In this document: piece after piece, positions 6,653 to 13,222 of the stretch
Layout: each line of letters starts with the position of its first letter
Position numbering within the stretch: the first letter of the stretch is position 1
From: DASZYF01 sp035545535
Lineage (GTDB): Bacteria; Actinomycetota; Actinomycetes; Mycobacteriales; CAJCIY01
DNA length: 16,716 nt
Assembly: GCA_035545535.1 (NCBI GenBank)
Contig: DASZYF010000199.1
Coordinates: 1-16,716 of the forward strand
Direction: 5' to 3'
Made by a program: the position numbers and the translations under genes
Notes under the pieces: model-generated
The model's database searches: none
What the model was told of the DNA's origin: nothing
Seen by the model: only the letters and a program-made list of their open reading frames with translations

Positions 6653-7987
6653 TCAGGCGGCGTGCTTGGCGCGGGCCGCGCCGCGCACCCACTCCCGCTG
6701 CAGGTCGTGCATGTAGATGTCGTAGTCGACCTGGATGGTGTGGCGCTTGCTGCCCACGTAGCGCGCGGCGACGGCGGCCTTCTGATCGGCGATCGAGGCC
6801 AGCATCGCGGACCGCGACGGCAGCGCGTAGCCGCCCGACAGCCAGGCCGCGAGCAGCTTCCCCTGGCGCTCGGCGATCGGCATGATCGCGCCGAGCGGCT
6901 GCACCAGCCCCACGAACGCGAGGTCGGGGACGTCGACCGGCCAGATGCGCTCGTAGAGCTCGATCTTGTTGTCGGGCGCGCTGATGATGCTGGTGTCGAG
7001 GAACGGCCAGGTGATCCGGTAGCCGGTGCAGTAGACGACGACGTCGGCGCGCTCACGCGAGCCGTCGGTGAACACGACGCTGTCGCCGTCGAGGTGCGAG
7101 ATGTTCGGCTTGGCGACGATCTCGCCGTGCGCCATGCGCGACAGGATGTTGTCGCTGATGGTCGGGTGCGCCTGCATGATGCCGTGGTCGGGCTTCGGCA
7201 GGCCGTAGTCCTCGTAGCGGCCGACCGCCACGCGCAGGATCGCGTGGAACATCTTCTGCCGCACCTTCCAGGGCAGGCGCGCGGTGGTCTCGGTCTGGAT
7301 CTGGTCCAGCGGCTTCCCGAAGACGTACTTGGGCAGGATGTGCGCCGGCGTGCGGATGGACAGGAACGTCTTCTCCGCCACCCACGATGCCTCGACGGCG
7401 ATGTCCATCGCCGAGTTGCCCATGCCGAGCACGACGACGCGCTTGTCCTTCCAGTCCGAGTTGTCCTCGAACTGGTGCGCGTGCATCTGCACGCCGGTGA
7501 ACGTGTCGCTGCCGGGGAACGCCGGCTCGGGCCAGCGCATGTCCCAGTGGTGGCCGTTGGCCACGAGCAGCACGTCGTGCTCCACGGTGCGGCCCGGCTG
7601 ATCGGGATCGTCGAGCGCCAGCGTCCAGCCCCCGCCGGCGCGCGGCGTCGCCTTGTCCACGCCCACCCGGAACTCGATGCTCTTCGCGAGCCCGAAGTGG
7701 TCGACGTAGTCCTGGAAGTAGCGCGCGATGTGGCTGTGGTGCGGGAAGTCGGGGAAGTCCTTCGGCATCGGGAAGTCGGCGTACTCCATCCGCTCCCGCG
7801 ACGTGTTGATGTGCAGCGTCTTGTACGACGAGCTCATCCCGTTGCTGTTGCGGAAGACCCAGTTGCCGCCGACGCGGTCGCCCTTCTCGTAGGCGGTGAC
7901 GTCGAGCCCGGCGTCGACGCACGCCTTGAGCGCCGCGATGCCCGACGAGCCGGCGCCGATGATCGCCACCGAGGGCTCTGACCGCAT
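6653..7987 (-). CDS. Flavin-containing monooxygenase (class B FMO-type)
   Basis: A 444-residue cytoplasmic flavoprotein that uses FAD, NADPH and O2 to oxygenate N or S atoms or ketones. It shows the FAD-binding G11-A-G-S-S-G16; GDRVGGNWVF at 36-45; the FMO identifying motif F163-T-G-V-Q-M-H169-A-H-Q-F173, a perfect fit to FxGxxxHxxx(Y/F); the NADPH-binding G188-M-G-N-S-A193; and DVVVYCTGY, equivalent to the FATGY motif, near 325. The length matches FMOs and is shorter than typical Baeyer-Villiger enzymes (about 530), so N/S oxygenation is more likely; the substrate is unknown. ATG at 7987 is chosen because the FAD-binding strand begins right after it; the open frame upstream overlaps the divergent trpS. 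A good promoter lies 6 bases upstream. Confidence 0.92.
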   Translation of the reverse strand: MRSEPSVAIIGAGSSGIAALKACVDAGLDVTAYEKGDRVGGNWVFRNSNGMSSSYKTLHINTSRERMEYADFPMPKDFPDFPHHSHIARYFQDYVDHFGLAKSIEFRVGVDKATPRAGGGWTLALDDPDQPGRTVEHDVLLVANGHHWDMRWPEPAFPGSDTFTGVQMHAHQFEDNSDWKDKRVVVLGMGNSAMDIAVEASWVAEKTFLSIRTPAHILPKYVFGKPLDQIQTETTARLPWKVRQKMFHAILRVAVGRYEDYGLPKPDHGIMQAHPTISDNILSRMAHGEIVAKPNISHLDGDSVVFTDGSRERADVVVYCTGYRITWPFLDTSIISAPDNKIELYERIWPVDVPDLAFVGLVQPLGAIMPIAERQGKLLAAWLSGGYALPSRSAMLASIADQKAAVAARYVGSKRHTIQVDYDIYMHDLQREWVRGAARAKHAA

Positions 7988-7993
7988 CGCCCC

Positions 7994-8023
7994 AGGGTAC
8001 CGCCGGTATGACCGGGTGGTCAC
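7994..8023 (-). promoter_or_regulatory. Leaderless promoter of the monooxygenase gene with an internal palindrome
   Basis: On the minus strand, GTGACC (8023-8018) resembles a TTGACA -35 (4 of 6), followed by an 18-base spacer and the -10 TACCCT (7999-7994), 6 bases before the ATG at 7987. The spacer contains the inverted repeat CCGGT-ATG-ACCGG (8003-8015), placed where a bound repressor would block RNA polymerase or a MerR-type activator would act. The divergent trpS begins at 8064. Confidence 0.45.
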
Positions 8024-8063
8024 ATGCGCGGGCGCTCCTCGGCGGACCTGCCAGGATGTCGCC

Positions 8064-9077
8064 GTGCCCCGACCGCGCGTGCTCTCCGGGATCCAGCCCA
8101 GCGGAGAGGCCTTCCACCTCGGGTCCTGGCTCGGTGCGGTGCGCCAGTGGGTGGCCATGCAGGACACCCACGACGCCTACTACTGCGTCGTCGACCTGCA
8201 CGCGATGACGCTCGCCTGGGATGCGAAGACGCTCGCTCAGCGCACCCGCGAGTCGGCCGCCGAGCTGCTCGCGGCGGGCCTGGACCCCGAGCGGTGCACG
8301 TTGTTCGTCCAGTCGCACGTGCCCGAGCACCCGCGCCTCTCGTGGCTGCTCGAGTGCCTCACGGGCTACGGCCAGGCCGCACGCATGACCGCGTTCAAGG
8401 AGAAGAGCAGCCGCGGCGAGGGCGACAGCTTCAGCGTCGGCCTGCTCACCTACCCGGTGCTGCAGGCGGCCGACATCCTGCTCTACCAAGCGGACGTGGT
8501 GCCGGTCGGCGACGACCAGCGGCAGCACCTCGAGCTCACCCGCGACCTCGCGCAGCGCTTCAACTCGCGCTTCGGCGAGACCTTCACGGTCCCCGGGGCG
8601 TTCGTCCCGCCCGGCGGAGCGGCACGCGTGATGGACTTGCAGAACCCGACCGCGAAGATGAGCAAGTCGCTGCCGCCCGCGGGCACGCTGTTCCTGCGCG
8701 ACGACCCCGCCGTGCTGCGCAAGAAGGTGAGGAGCGCGGTCACCGACGCCGAGCGCGACATCAAGGCGACGCCCGAGAAGCCCGGCGTCGCGAACCTGCT
8801 CGCCATCTACTCGGCGCTCGACGGCCGCACGATCGCGGAGCTCGAGACCGCGTACGAGGGCAAGGGCTACGGCGACCTGAAGGGTGACCTCGCGGAGGTG
8901 GTCGTCGGCTTCGTCGAGCCGTACCAGGAACGGTTCCGCGGCTGGATGGATGACGTCGAGCGCCTTGACCGCGTGCTCGCCGACGGTGCCCAGCGGGCTC
9001 GCGCCGTCGCCTCGGCGACCTACGCGCAGGCCGCTGAGCGCGTGGGCCTGCTCCCGGGCAGCCCCACGATCGGCTGA
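8064..9077 (+). CDS. trpS: Tryptophanyl-tRNA synthetase
   Basis: Cytoplasmic class Ic aminoacyl-tRNA synthetase charging tRNA-Trp; 337 residues, normal length. The HIGH-equivalent motif is H18-L-G-S21 in SGIQPSGEAFHLGSWLGA, with the extra residues before the His that are usual in actinobacterial TrpRS. The KMSKS loop is exact at 198-202. Other family blocks include VVDLHAMT, FVQSHVPEH, TYPVLQAADILLY and VGDDQRQHLELTRDLAQRFN. The GTG start at 8064 has AGGA about 7 bases upstream and immediately precedes the conserved N-terminus; the in-frame extension to 7896 overlaps the divergent monooxygenase and is rejected. The downstream 2H phosphoesterase starts 14 bases after the stop, so trpS probably heads a three-gene operon. 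Confidence 0.97.
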   Translation: MPRPRVLSGIQPSGEAFHLGSWLGAVRQWVAMQDTHDAYYCVVDLHAMTLAWDAKTLAQRTRESAAELLAAGLDPERCTLFVQSHVPEHPRLSWLLECLTGYGQAARMTAFKEKSSRGEGDSFSVGLLTYPVLQAADILLYQADVVPVGDDQRQHLELTRDLAQRFNSRFGETFTVPGAFVPPGGAARVMDLQNPTAKMSKSLPPAGTLFLRDDPAVLRKKVRSAVTDAERDIKATPEKPGVANLLAIYSALDGRTIAELETAYEGKGYGDLKGDLAEVVVGFVEPYQERFRGWMDDVERLDRVLADGAQRARAVASATYAQAAERVGLLPGSPTIG

Positions 9078-9091
9078 CGCACGGTTCGCCC

Positions 9092-9637
9092 ATGCCCCGT
9101 CGCGACATCGGTGTCGCGCTGCCCCTGCCGGAGCCGTTCAACGGCGAGCTGCAGACGTGGCGCGAGCGCCTGGGTGATCCCAACGCCCGGCAGATCCCGC
9201 CGCACATCACGCTGCTGCCGCCGACCACGCTGCAGACGGAGGACCTCGACGAGGTCGAGGAGCACCTGCGCGCCATCGCAGCGCGCGAGCGGTCCTTCGT
9301 CGTGCACCTGTCGGGCACCGGCACGTTCCGGCCGTTGTCGCCGGTGGTGTTCGTGTCCATCGCGCAGGGTGCGGCCGAGTGCGCGCGGCTGGAACGACAG
9401 GTGCGGCACGGCCCCCTCGCCCGGGCGCTGTCCTACCCGTACCACCCGCACGTGACCGTGGCGCACGACCTCGACGACGAGGCGCTCGACCGGGCCGAGG
9501 AGTCGCTCGAGGGGTACGAGGCCCGGTGGCGGGTGTGGGGCTTCACGATGTTCGAGCGCGGAGCCGACTCAGTCTGGCGACCGCAGCGCGACTTCCCCTT
9601 CGCCGGCGACGTCGGTCCGCTGCCCGAAGAGGGGTAG
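9092..9637 (+). CDS. 2'-5' RNA ligase family protein (2H phosphoesterase)
   Basis: A 181-residue member of the LigT/2H superfamily, whose members act on 2'-5' linked or cyclic phosphates of RNA or nucleotides. The two catalytic H-x-T/S motifs are visible: H38-I-T40 in IPPHITLLPP and H120-V-T122 in YHPHVTVAHDL, correctly spaced by about 80 residues in a duplicated fold. The physiological reaction of bacterial members is poorly known and may be cyclic phosphodiesterase rather than ligase. It lies between trpS (14-base gap) and the YihY gene (9-base gap), an arrangement I recall as common in actinobacteria, so the three are probably co-transcribed. ATG at 9092 has no strong SD. Confidence 0.88.
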   Translation: MPRRDIGVALPLPEPFNGELQTWRERLGDPNARQIPPHITLLPPTTLQTEDLDEVEEHLRAIAARERSFVVHLSGTGTFRPLSPVVFVSIAQGAAECARLERQVRHGPLARALSYPYHPHVTVAHDLDDEALDRAEESLEGYEARWRVWGFTMFERGADSVWRPQRDFPFAGDVGPLPEEG

Positions 9638-9646
9638 ATCAGTCGC

Positions 9647-10753
9647 GTGGGACTGCTGGACAAGCCGAAGGCGGCGTTCCGGCGTGCTCGCGCGAGCCAG
9701 GCGTGGCTCGACCACGTCGTGCGGGCCTACGTCCGCTACAAGGCCGACGCCGGTGACCGGCTCGCGGCGTCGGTGACGCTGCCGGGCTTCCTCTCGTTCT
9801 TCCCGCTGGTCGCGCTCGCGTTCGCAGTGCTCGGCATCGTCCTGCACGGAGACGAGTCGGCGCAGCGCTCGGTGCTCGACAGCATCAGCGGCTACCTGCC
9901 CGGCATCCTCTGCGGCCCCGGCCACCCGTGCGGCGCGACCAACCAGATCGACGTCAGCAAGCTCGGCAGCGCAGCGGTGTCCGCCGGCATCATCGGCGCG
10001 GTCGGCCTGCTCATCGGCGGCCTCGCGTGGGTCAGCGCGCTGCGCGCGGCCCTGCTCGCCCTGTGGCACCAGGATCCGAAGCCGCGCAACGCCGTCGTGC
10101 GCAAGCTGTTCGACCTCTTCGTCCTCACCGGGCTCGGCGTCGGCATCGGCGCGTCCGTGGTCGTCAGCGGTGTCGCGAACTCGGCGACGAGCCACGTGCT
10201 CGACTGGATCTCGCTGCACGGCGCGTTCGGCTCGCTCGTCGTCCGGGTCGTCGGCATCGCGCTCGCGCTCGGTGTGAACGTCGCGCTGTTCGCGTTCCTG
10301 TTCACCAACCTCGGGCAGTCGACGGAGCAGCGGGTGAGCATCCGTCGTGGCGTGGTGTTCGCCGCGGCCGGCCTCGTCGTGCTGCAGCTCGTCGGCGCCA
10401 CCTACATCCGGCACACCACCGGCAACCCGCTCTACGGCACGTTCGCGGTCGTCATCGGTCTGCTGCTCTGGATCAACGTGATCTGCCGCTTCACGTTGTT
10501 CGCCGCCGCGTGGACGGTGACCGCCGCGTACGTCGACGACAGCGCGGCGTCCACCGCCGTCGCCGAACCCGGAACCCGGGAGCCGCAGCCCGAGCCCGCC
10601 GCTCGCCCGGGCTCGCTGCTGCACGACCGCGCCGCGGCCGAGGCGGCGGGGCAGAAGGCGGGCACCATCGGCGCGGTGGTGCTCGGCGCGGTCGGCGCCA
10701 CGCTCGTCATCGGGGCCACCCGCCAAGCGCGGCGTGCCCTCGATGGCTACTGA
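9647..10753 (+). CDS. YihY/BrkB family inner-membrane protein
   Basis: A 368-residue polytopic membrane protein of the YihY/virulence factor BrkB (UPF0761) family. The cytoplasmic N-terminus is amphipathic and basic (about 1-40), followed by about six hydrophobic segments near 45-66, 110-135, 150-175, 195-225, 235-255 and 270-300. The family signature is visible in YKADAGDRLAASVTLPGFLSFFPL and NPLYGTFAVVIGLLLWINVICRFTLFAAAWT. A loop after the first helix holds Cys89 and Cys95, which could form a disulfide if exported. The tail (about 305-345) is Pro/Glu-rich, then comes another hydrophobic stretch at about 345-360. Despite names in databases, no RNase or virulence role is established. The GTG start has GAGGGG about 12 bases upstream. 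It ends facing the carboxypeptidase gene. Confidence 0.88.
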   Translation: MGLLDKPKAAFRRARASQAWLDHVVRAYVRYKADAGDRLAASVTLPGFLSFFPLVALAFAVLGIVLHGDESAQRSVLDSISGYLPGILCGPGHPCGATNQIDVSKLGSAAVSAGIIGAVGLLIGGLAWVSALRAALLALWHQDPKPRNAVVRKLFDLFVLTGLGVGIGASVVVSGVANSATSHVLDWISLHGAFGSLVVRVVGIALALGVNVALFAFLFTNLGQSTEQRVSIRRGVVFAAAGLVVLQLVGATYIRHTTGNPLYGTFAVVIGLLLWINVICRFTLFAAAWTVTAAYVDDSAASTAVAEPGTREPQPEPAARPGSLLHDRAAAEAAGQKAGTIGAVVLGAVGATLVIGATRQARRALDGY

Positions 10754-10757
10754 CCTT

Positions 10758-10822
10758 CCGGTCGAGACCGGCCTTGTGCCCGGTCTACGAGCCCCGGACC
10801 GGCCACAACCCCGATGTCGACG
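10758..10822. repeat. 65-bp palindromic repeat element, copy B (probable bidirectional terminator)
   Basis: Its reverse complement aligns gap-free with 6588-6652 (46 of 65 identical by hand). It contains a strong internal hairpin, TTGTGCCCGGTC (10774-10785) with GACCGGCCACAA (10797-10808), 11 of 12 positions complementary, plus a second small palindrome CCGGTC-GA-GACCGG (10758-10771). It starts 4 bases after the YihY stop and ends 6 bases before the stop of the opposing carboxypeptidase, so it is placed to end transcription from both sides. Confidence 0.7.
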
Positions 10823-10828
10823 AGGGGG

Positions 10829-12175
10829 TCAGGCGTAGAAGTCGTCCTGCGGCAGCGGCCGGGGCGGGCGGAGCACCACGTTGGAGGTCGGCTCCGCGGG
10901 CGGGATCGCCAGGGCGATGTCCGCCTCGCCGCGGCTCGGCCGCGGCCGCGGGGCGATGCGCGCCGGCGCGGGCGCGCGGAAGCGGTGCAGCACGATGCCG
11001 GCGGCGATCAGCAGCGCGATCACGCCGAGCCAGCCCCACGGCATCCCGCCGCCACCGGACGTCGACGCCGCGTGCACCTTCGGAGCCGCGAGGCCGGGAC
11101 CGGCTGCCAGCGCGCGCGCGCCGCTCGCCCGCGGGTTGGGCGCGGTCTCCGTCACCGGATCGACGAGGTCGCCGATCGGCGTCACCTTGCCCTCGGCGGC
11201 GAAGCCCCACTCGAGCAGGTTGATCGTCTGCGTGAACGGCTCGTACTCGCTGTGCATGATCACCGCGACGAGGCGGTGGCCGTTGCGCTCCGCGGCGCCG
11301 ACGACGACCAGGCGCGCGAGCGACGTACCGCCGTTCTTCACCCCGATCGCGCCGGGCATGCTCGTGACGACGTGGTTGTGGTTGTCGATCTCGAACTTGC
11401 CGTTCGTGCAGTGCGACGACTTCTTGCACGGCAGGTACCAGCGCCGCGCCTTCACGTACGTCGCGAAGTCGGGCAGCTGCAGGCCGGCGCGGGCGATCAG
11501 CGCGAGGTCGTAGGGCGAGCTGAACTGCCCGTCGGCGTCGAGCCCGTCCGGGGTCTTCACGACGGTGTCGTAGGCCTGCAGGTGGTCGGCCTGGGCCTGC
11601 ATCGCCTCCAGGGCCGCGGTCCGACCGCCGGGGTAGGAGGCGGCGAGCGCCTCGGCGGCGTCGTTCCCGCTCGGCAGCAGCATCGCGTAGAAGAGGTCGC
11701 TCGCCTTGTAGGCGGTGCCGGGCATGAGGCCCGCGAGGCTCGAGACGCCGTGCGTCCCGTACGTGGCGTGCGCGAGCTCGTCCGAGGTGAAGGTGATGCG
11801 GCTGTTCGGGTCGATCTTCGGGATCAGCGTGAGCGCCGTCAGCTCCTTGAGCGTGCTCGCGGGGCGGAACCGGCCGTGCGGGTCACGGGCCGCGAGCACC
11901 TTGCCGGTGTCGAGGTCCGCCACGATCCAGGCGGGGGAGTTGACGATCGACGGGATCGCGGGCGCACCCGGGAGCGGGTGCACGATGAGGCCCGACCCGC
12001 CGAGCTCGTCGCCCCCGATGACGCCGCCTTCGTGCTGCGGCGCGGCGCCCGCCGCCGGGTCCTGCGTGGGCGGCGGCGTCGGTGAGGGAGACACTCCTGC
12101 CGCGACGGCAGGGGCGGCGGAGAGGGCCAGGGCGAGAGCGGTCAACCCGGCCGCGTGCCAGCGGCGAAGACGCAT
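10829..12175 (-). CDS. D-alanyl-D-alanine carboxypeptidase (S11 family, DacA-like)
   Basis: A 448-residue penicillin-binding protein that would trim the terminal D-Ala from peptidoglycan stem peptides outside the membrane. Residues 1-26 form a signal peptide (MRLRR, hydrophobic core, AVAAG cleavage region). A Pro/Thr-rich linker follows. The catalytic domain has S107-T-L-K110 (SxxK), S169-G-N171 (SxN) and K280-N-G282 in place of the usual KTG. Cys250 and Cys256 may form a disulfide. A C-terminal membrane helix near 375-395 (MPWGWLGVIALLIAAGIVL) and a basic, Pro-rich cytoplasmic tail anchor the protein. ATG at 12175 is chosen because the signal peptide starts there; a TANNNT box lies 10 bases upstream. 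It is 57 bases downstream of lysR on the same strand. Confidence 0.93.
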   Translation of the reverse strand: MRLRRWHAAGLTALALALSAAPAVAAGVSPSPTPPPTQDPAAGAAPQHEGGVIGGDELGGSGLIVHPLPGAPAIPSIVNSPAWIVADLDTGKVLAARDPHGRFRPASTLKELTALTLIPKIDPNSRITFTSDELAHATYGTHGVSSLAGLMPGTAYKASDLFYAMLLPSGNDAAEALAASYPGGRTAALEAMQAQADHLQAYDTVVKTPDGLDADGQFSSPYDLALIARAGLQLPDFATYVKARRWYLPCKKSSHCTNGKFEIDNHNHVVTSMPGAIGVKNGGTSLARLVVVGAAERNGHRLVAVIMHSEYEPFTQTINLLEWGFAAEGKVTPIGDLVDPVTETAPNPRASGARALAAGPGLAAPKVHAASTSGGGGMPWGWLGVIALLIAAGIVLHRFRAPAPARIAPRPRPSRGEADIALAIPPAEPTSNVVLRPPRPLPQDDFYA

Positions 12176-12185
12176 GGTGGTGCCG

Positions 12186-12191
12186 AGGTTA
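12186..12191 (-). promoter_or_regulatory. Putative -10 box for the carboxypeptidase gene
   Basis: On the minus strand TAACCT (12191 to 12186) fits TANNNT, ending 10 bases before the ATG at 12175, which would give a leader of only a few bases. No clear -35. It suggests the carboxypeptidase is transcribed independently of lysR. Confidence 0.35.
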
Positions 12192-12232
12192 CCGGCGGTT
12201 CTGCCCACAGATGACCACCGGAGGCCCAGTTC

Positions 12233-13156
12233 TCAGCCGAGGACGCGCAGGCCGACGCGGGGGGCGCCCGGCCAGCCGTGCGCCATCACGGCGGAGAGCT
12301 CGCGGGCGAACGCCGCCGCCGCCGAGGAGCGGGGGCGGTCGCGGCCCTCGCCGAGCCCGATGGCCCGGGTGGGCGCGATGTCGCCGGTGAAGCGCAGCGC
12401 GACGAGCGGGCCGTCGGGGTCGACGACGATCGAGGGCACCACGGCGGCGCCCAGGCCGGCGGCGGCGAGTGCGAGCACGCCGTCCATCTCGCCGCCCTCG
12501 AGCGCGAGCGTGGGCTCGAACCCGGCCGCCCGGCACATCGTCAGCGTCACCTCGCGGACGTCGTAGCCCTCCCGCGTGACGATCAGCGGCAGGTCGCGCA
12601 GGTCGGCCACCGTGACGGTGCGGCGGCGGGCGAGCGCGTGCGTGCGCGGCACCGCGAGCACCAGCTCCTCCTCTGCCAGAGCACGAGTCGCGACGCGGCG
12701 GTCGCGCACGGGAAGGATCAGCAGCGCGAGGTCGAGGGTGCCGTCGGCCACACCGGAGACGAGGTCGCGGGAGCCGGCCTGCCGCAGCGAGAGGTCGACG
12801 CCGGGGTAGCGCTCGCGGAACGTCGTGAGCACGGTCGGCAGCACGGCGGTCGCCAGTGACGGTGTCGCGCCGAGCGCGAGGCGCCCGCGGCGCAGCCCCA
12901 GCAGCTCGCGCACGCCGGCCCGCCCGGCCTCGATGTCGGCCAGCACCTGGCGCGCCCACGGCAGGAACACCTCGCCGGCGCCGGTGAGCGTGGCGCCGGA
13001 GCGCGCCCGGACGAAGAGCTCGGCGCCGAGCTCCTCCTCGAGCGCCTTCACCTGCGCCGAGACCGACGGCTGGGCCACCCGGAGGCGCTGCGCGGCCCGG
13101 GTGAAGCCGCGCTCCTCGGTGACCGCCACGACGTAGCGGAGCTGCTGCAGCTCCAT
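12233..13156 (-). CDS. LysR-type transcriptional regulator, OxyR-like, divergent from sdhCAB
   Basis: A 307-residue LysR regulator. The N-terminal winged helix-turn-helix (about 4-62) reads RYVVAVTEERGFTRAAQRL then VAQPSVSAQVKALEEELGAELFVR, the standard LTTR signature. The effector domain (about 90-295) has LALGATPSLATAVLPTVL and AGLGAAVVPSIV. Overall it resembles the OxyR branch, but the residue at the position of peroxidatic Cys199 is Asp199, whereas Cys208 is kept, so disulfide sensing as in E. coli OxyR is unlikely. ATG at 13156 gives the family N-terminus; a much longer upstream open frame runs antisense through sdhC and is rejected. It is transcribed away from sdhC, with a palindrome between them, which suggests that it regulates sdhCAB and itself. 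Confidence 0.93.
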   Translation of the reverse strand: MELQQLRYVVAVTEERGFTRAAQRLRVAQPSVSAQVKALEEELGAELFVRARSGATLTGAGEVFLPWARQVLADIEAGRAGVRELLGLRRGRLALGATPSLATAVLPTVLTTFRERYPGVDLSLRQAGSRDLVSGVADGTLDLALLILPVRDRRVATRALAEEELVLAVPRTHALARRRTVTVADLRDLPLIVTREGYDVREVTLTMCRAAGFEPTLALEGGEMDGVLALAAAGLGAAVVPSIVVDPDGPLVALRFTGDIAPTRAIGLGEGRDRPRSSAAAAFARELSAVMAHGWPGAPRVGLRVLG

Positions 13157-13164
13157 GGGGATCA

Positions 13165-13170
13165 AGCATA
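13165..13170 (-). promoter_or_regulatory. Putative -10 box of lysR
   Basis: On the minus strand TATGCT (13170 to 13165) fits TANNNT and ends 8 bases before the ATG at 13156. It overlaps the edge of the palindrome at 13167-13183, so a regulator bound there would block lysR transcription (autorepression). Confidence 0.4.
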
Positions 13171-13183
13171 GGCATCGCCTATG
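13167..13183. promoter_or_regulatory. LysR-type operator palindrome between lysR and sdhC
   Basis: CATAGGC-ATC-GCCTATG is a perfect inverted repeat with 7-base arms and a 3-base centre. Its core ATAGGCATCGCCTAT fits the LTTR box T-N11-A (T13169, A13181) and the ATAG-N7-CTAT half-element known for OxyR. The AT-rich ends stand out in this GC-rich DNA. Its centre is about 48 bases before the sdhC start, a usual distance for an activator upstream of a leaderless promoter, and it touches the lysR -10 box. Confidence 0.65.
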
Positions 13184-13222
13184 GAGAACAGAGTTTCCCT
13201 CGCTTTGCGATGATGGGTCGCC

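Noticed and set aside
5594..7981. A 795-codon open frame on the plus strand antisense to the sigma factor and monooxygenase
   Set aside because: Its translation is Arg/Val/Asp/His-rich low-complexity sequence typical of the shadow frame of GC-rich genes; the opposite strand has two clear protein families.
9569..10726. A long minus-strand frame opposite the YihY gene
   Set aside because: Compositionally a shadow of the YihY codons (Arg/Glu/Asp/Ala-rich), with no motif; the YihY protein on the other strand is well supported.
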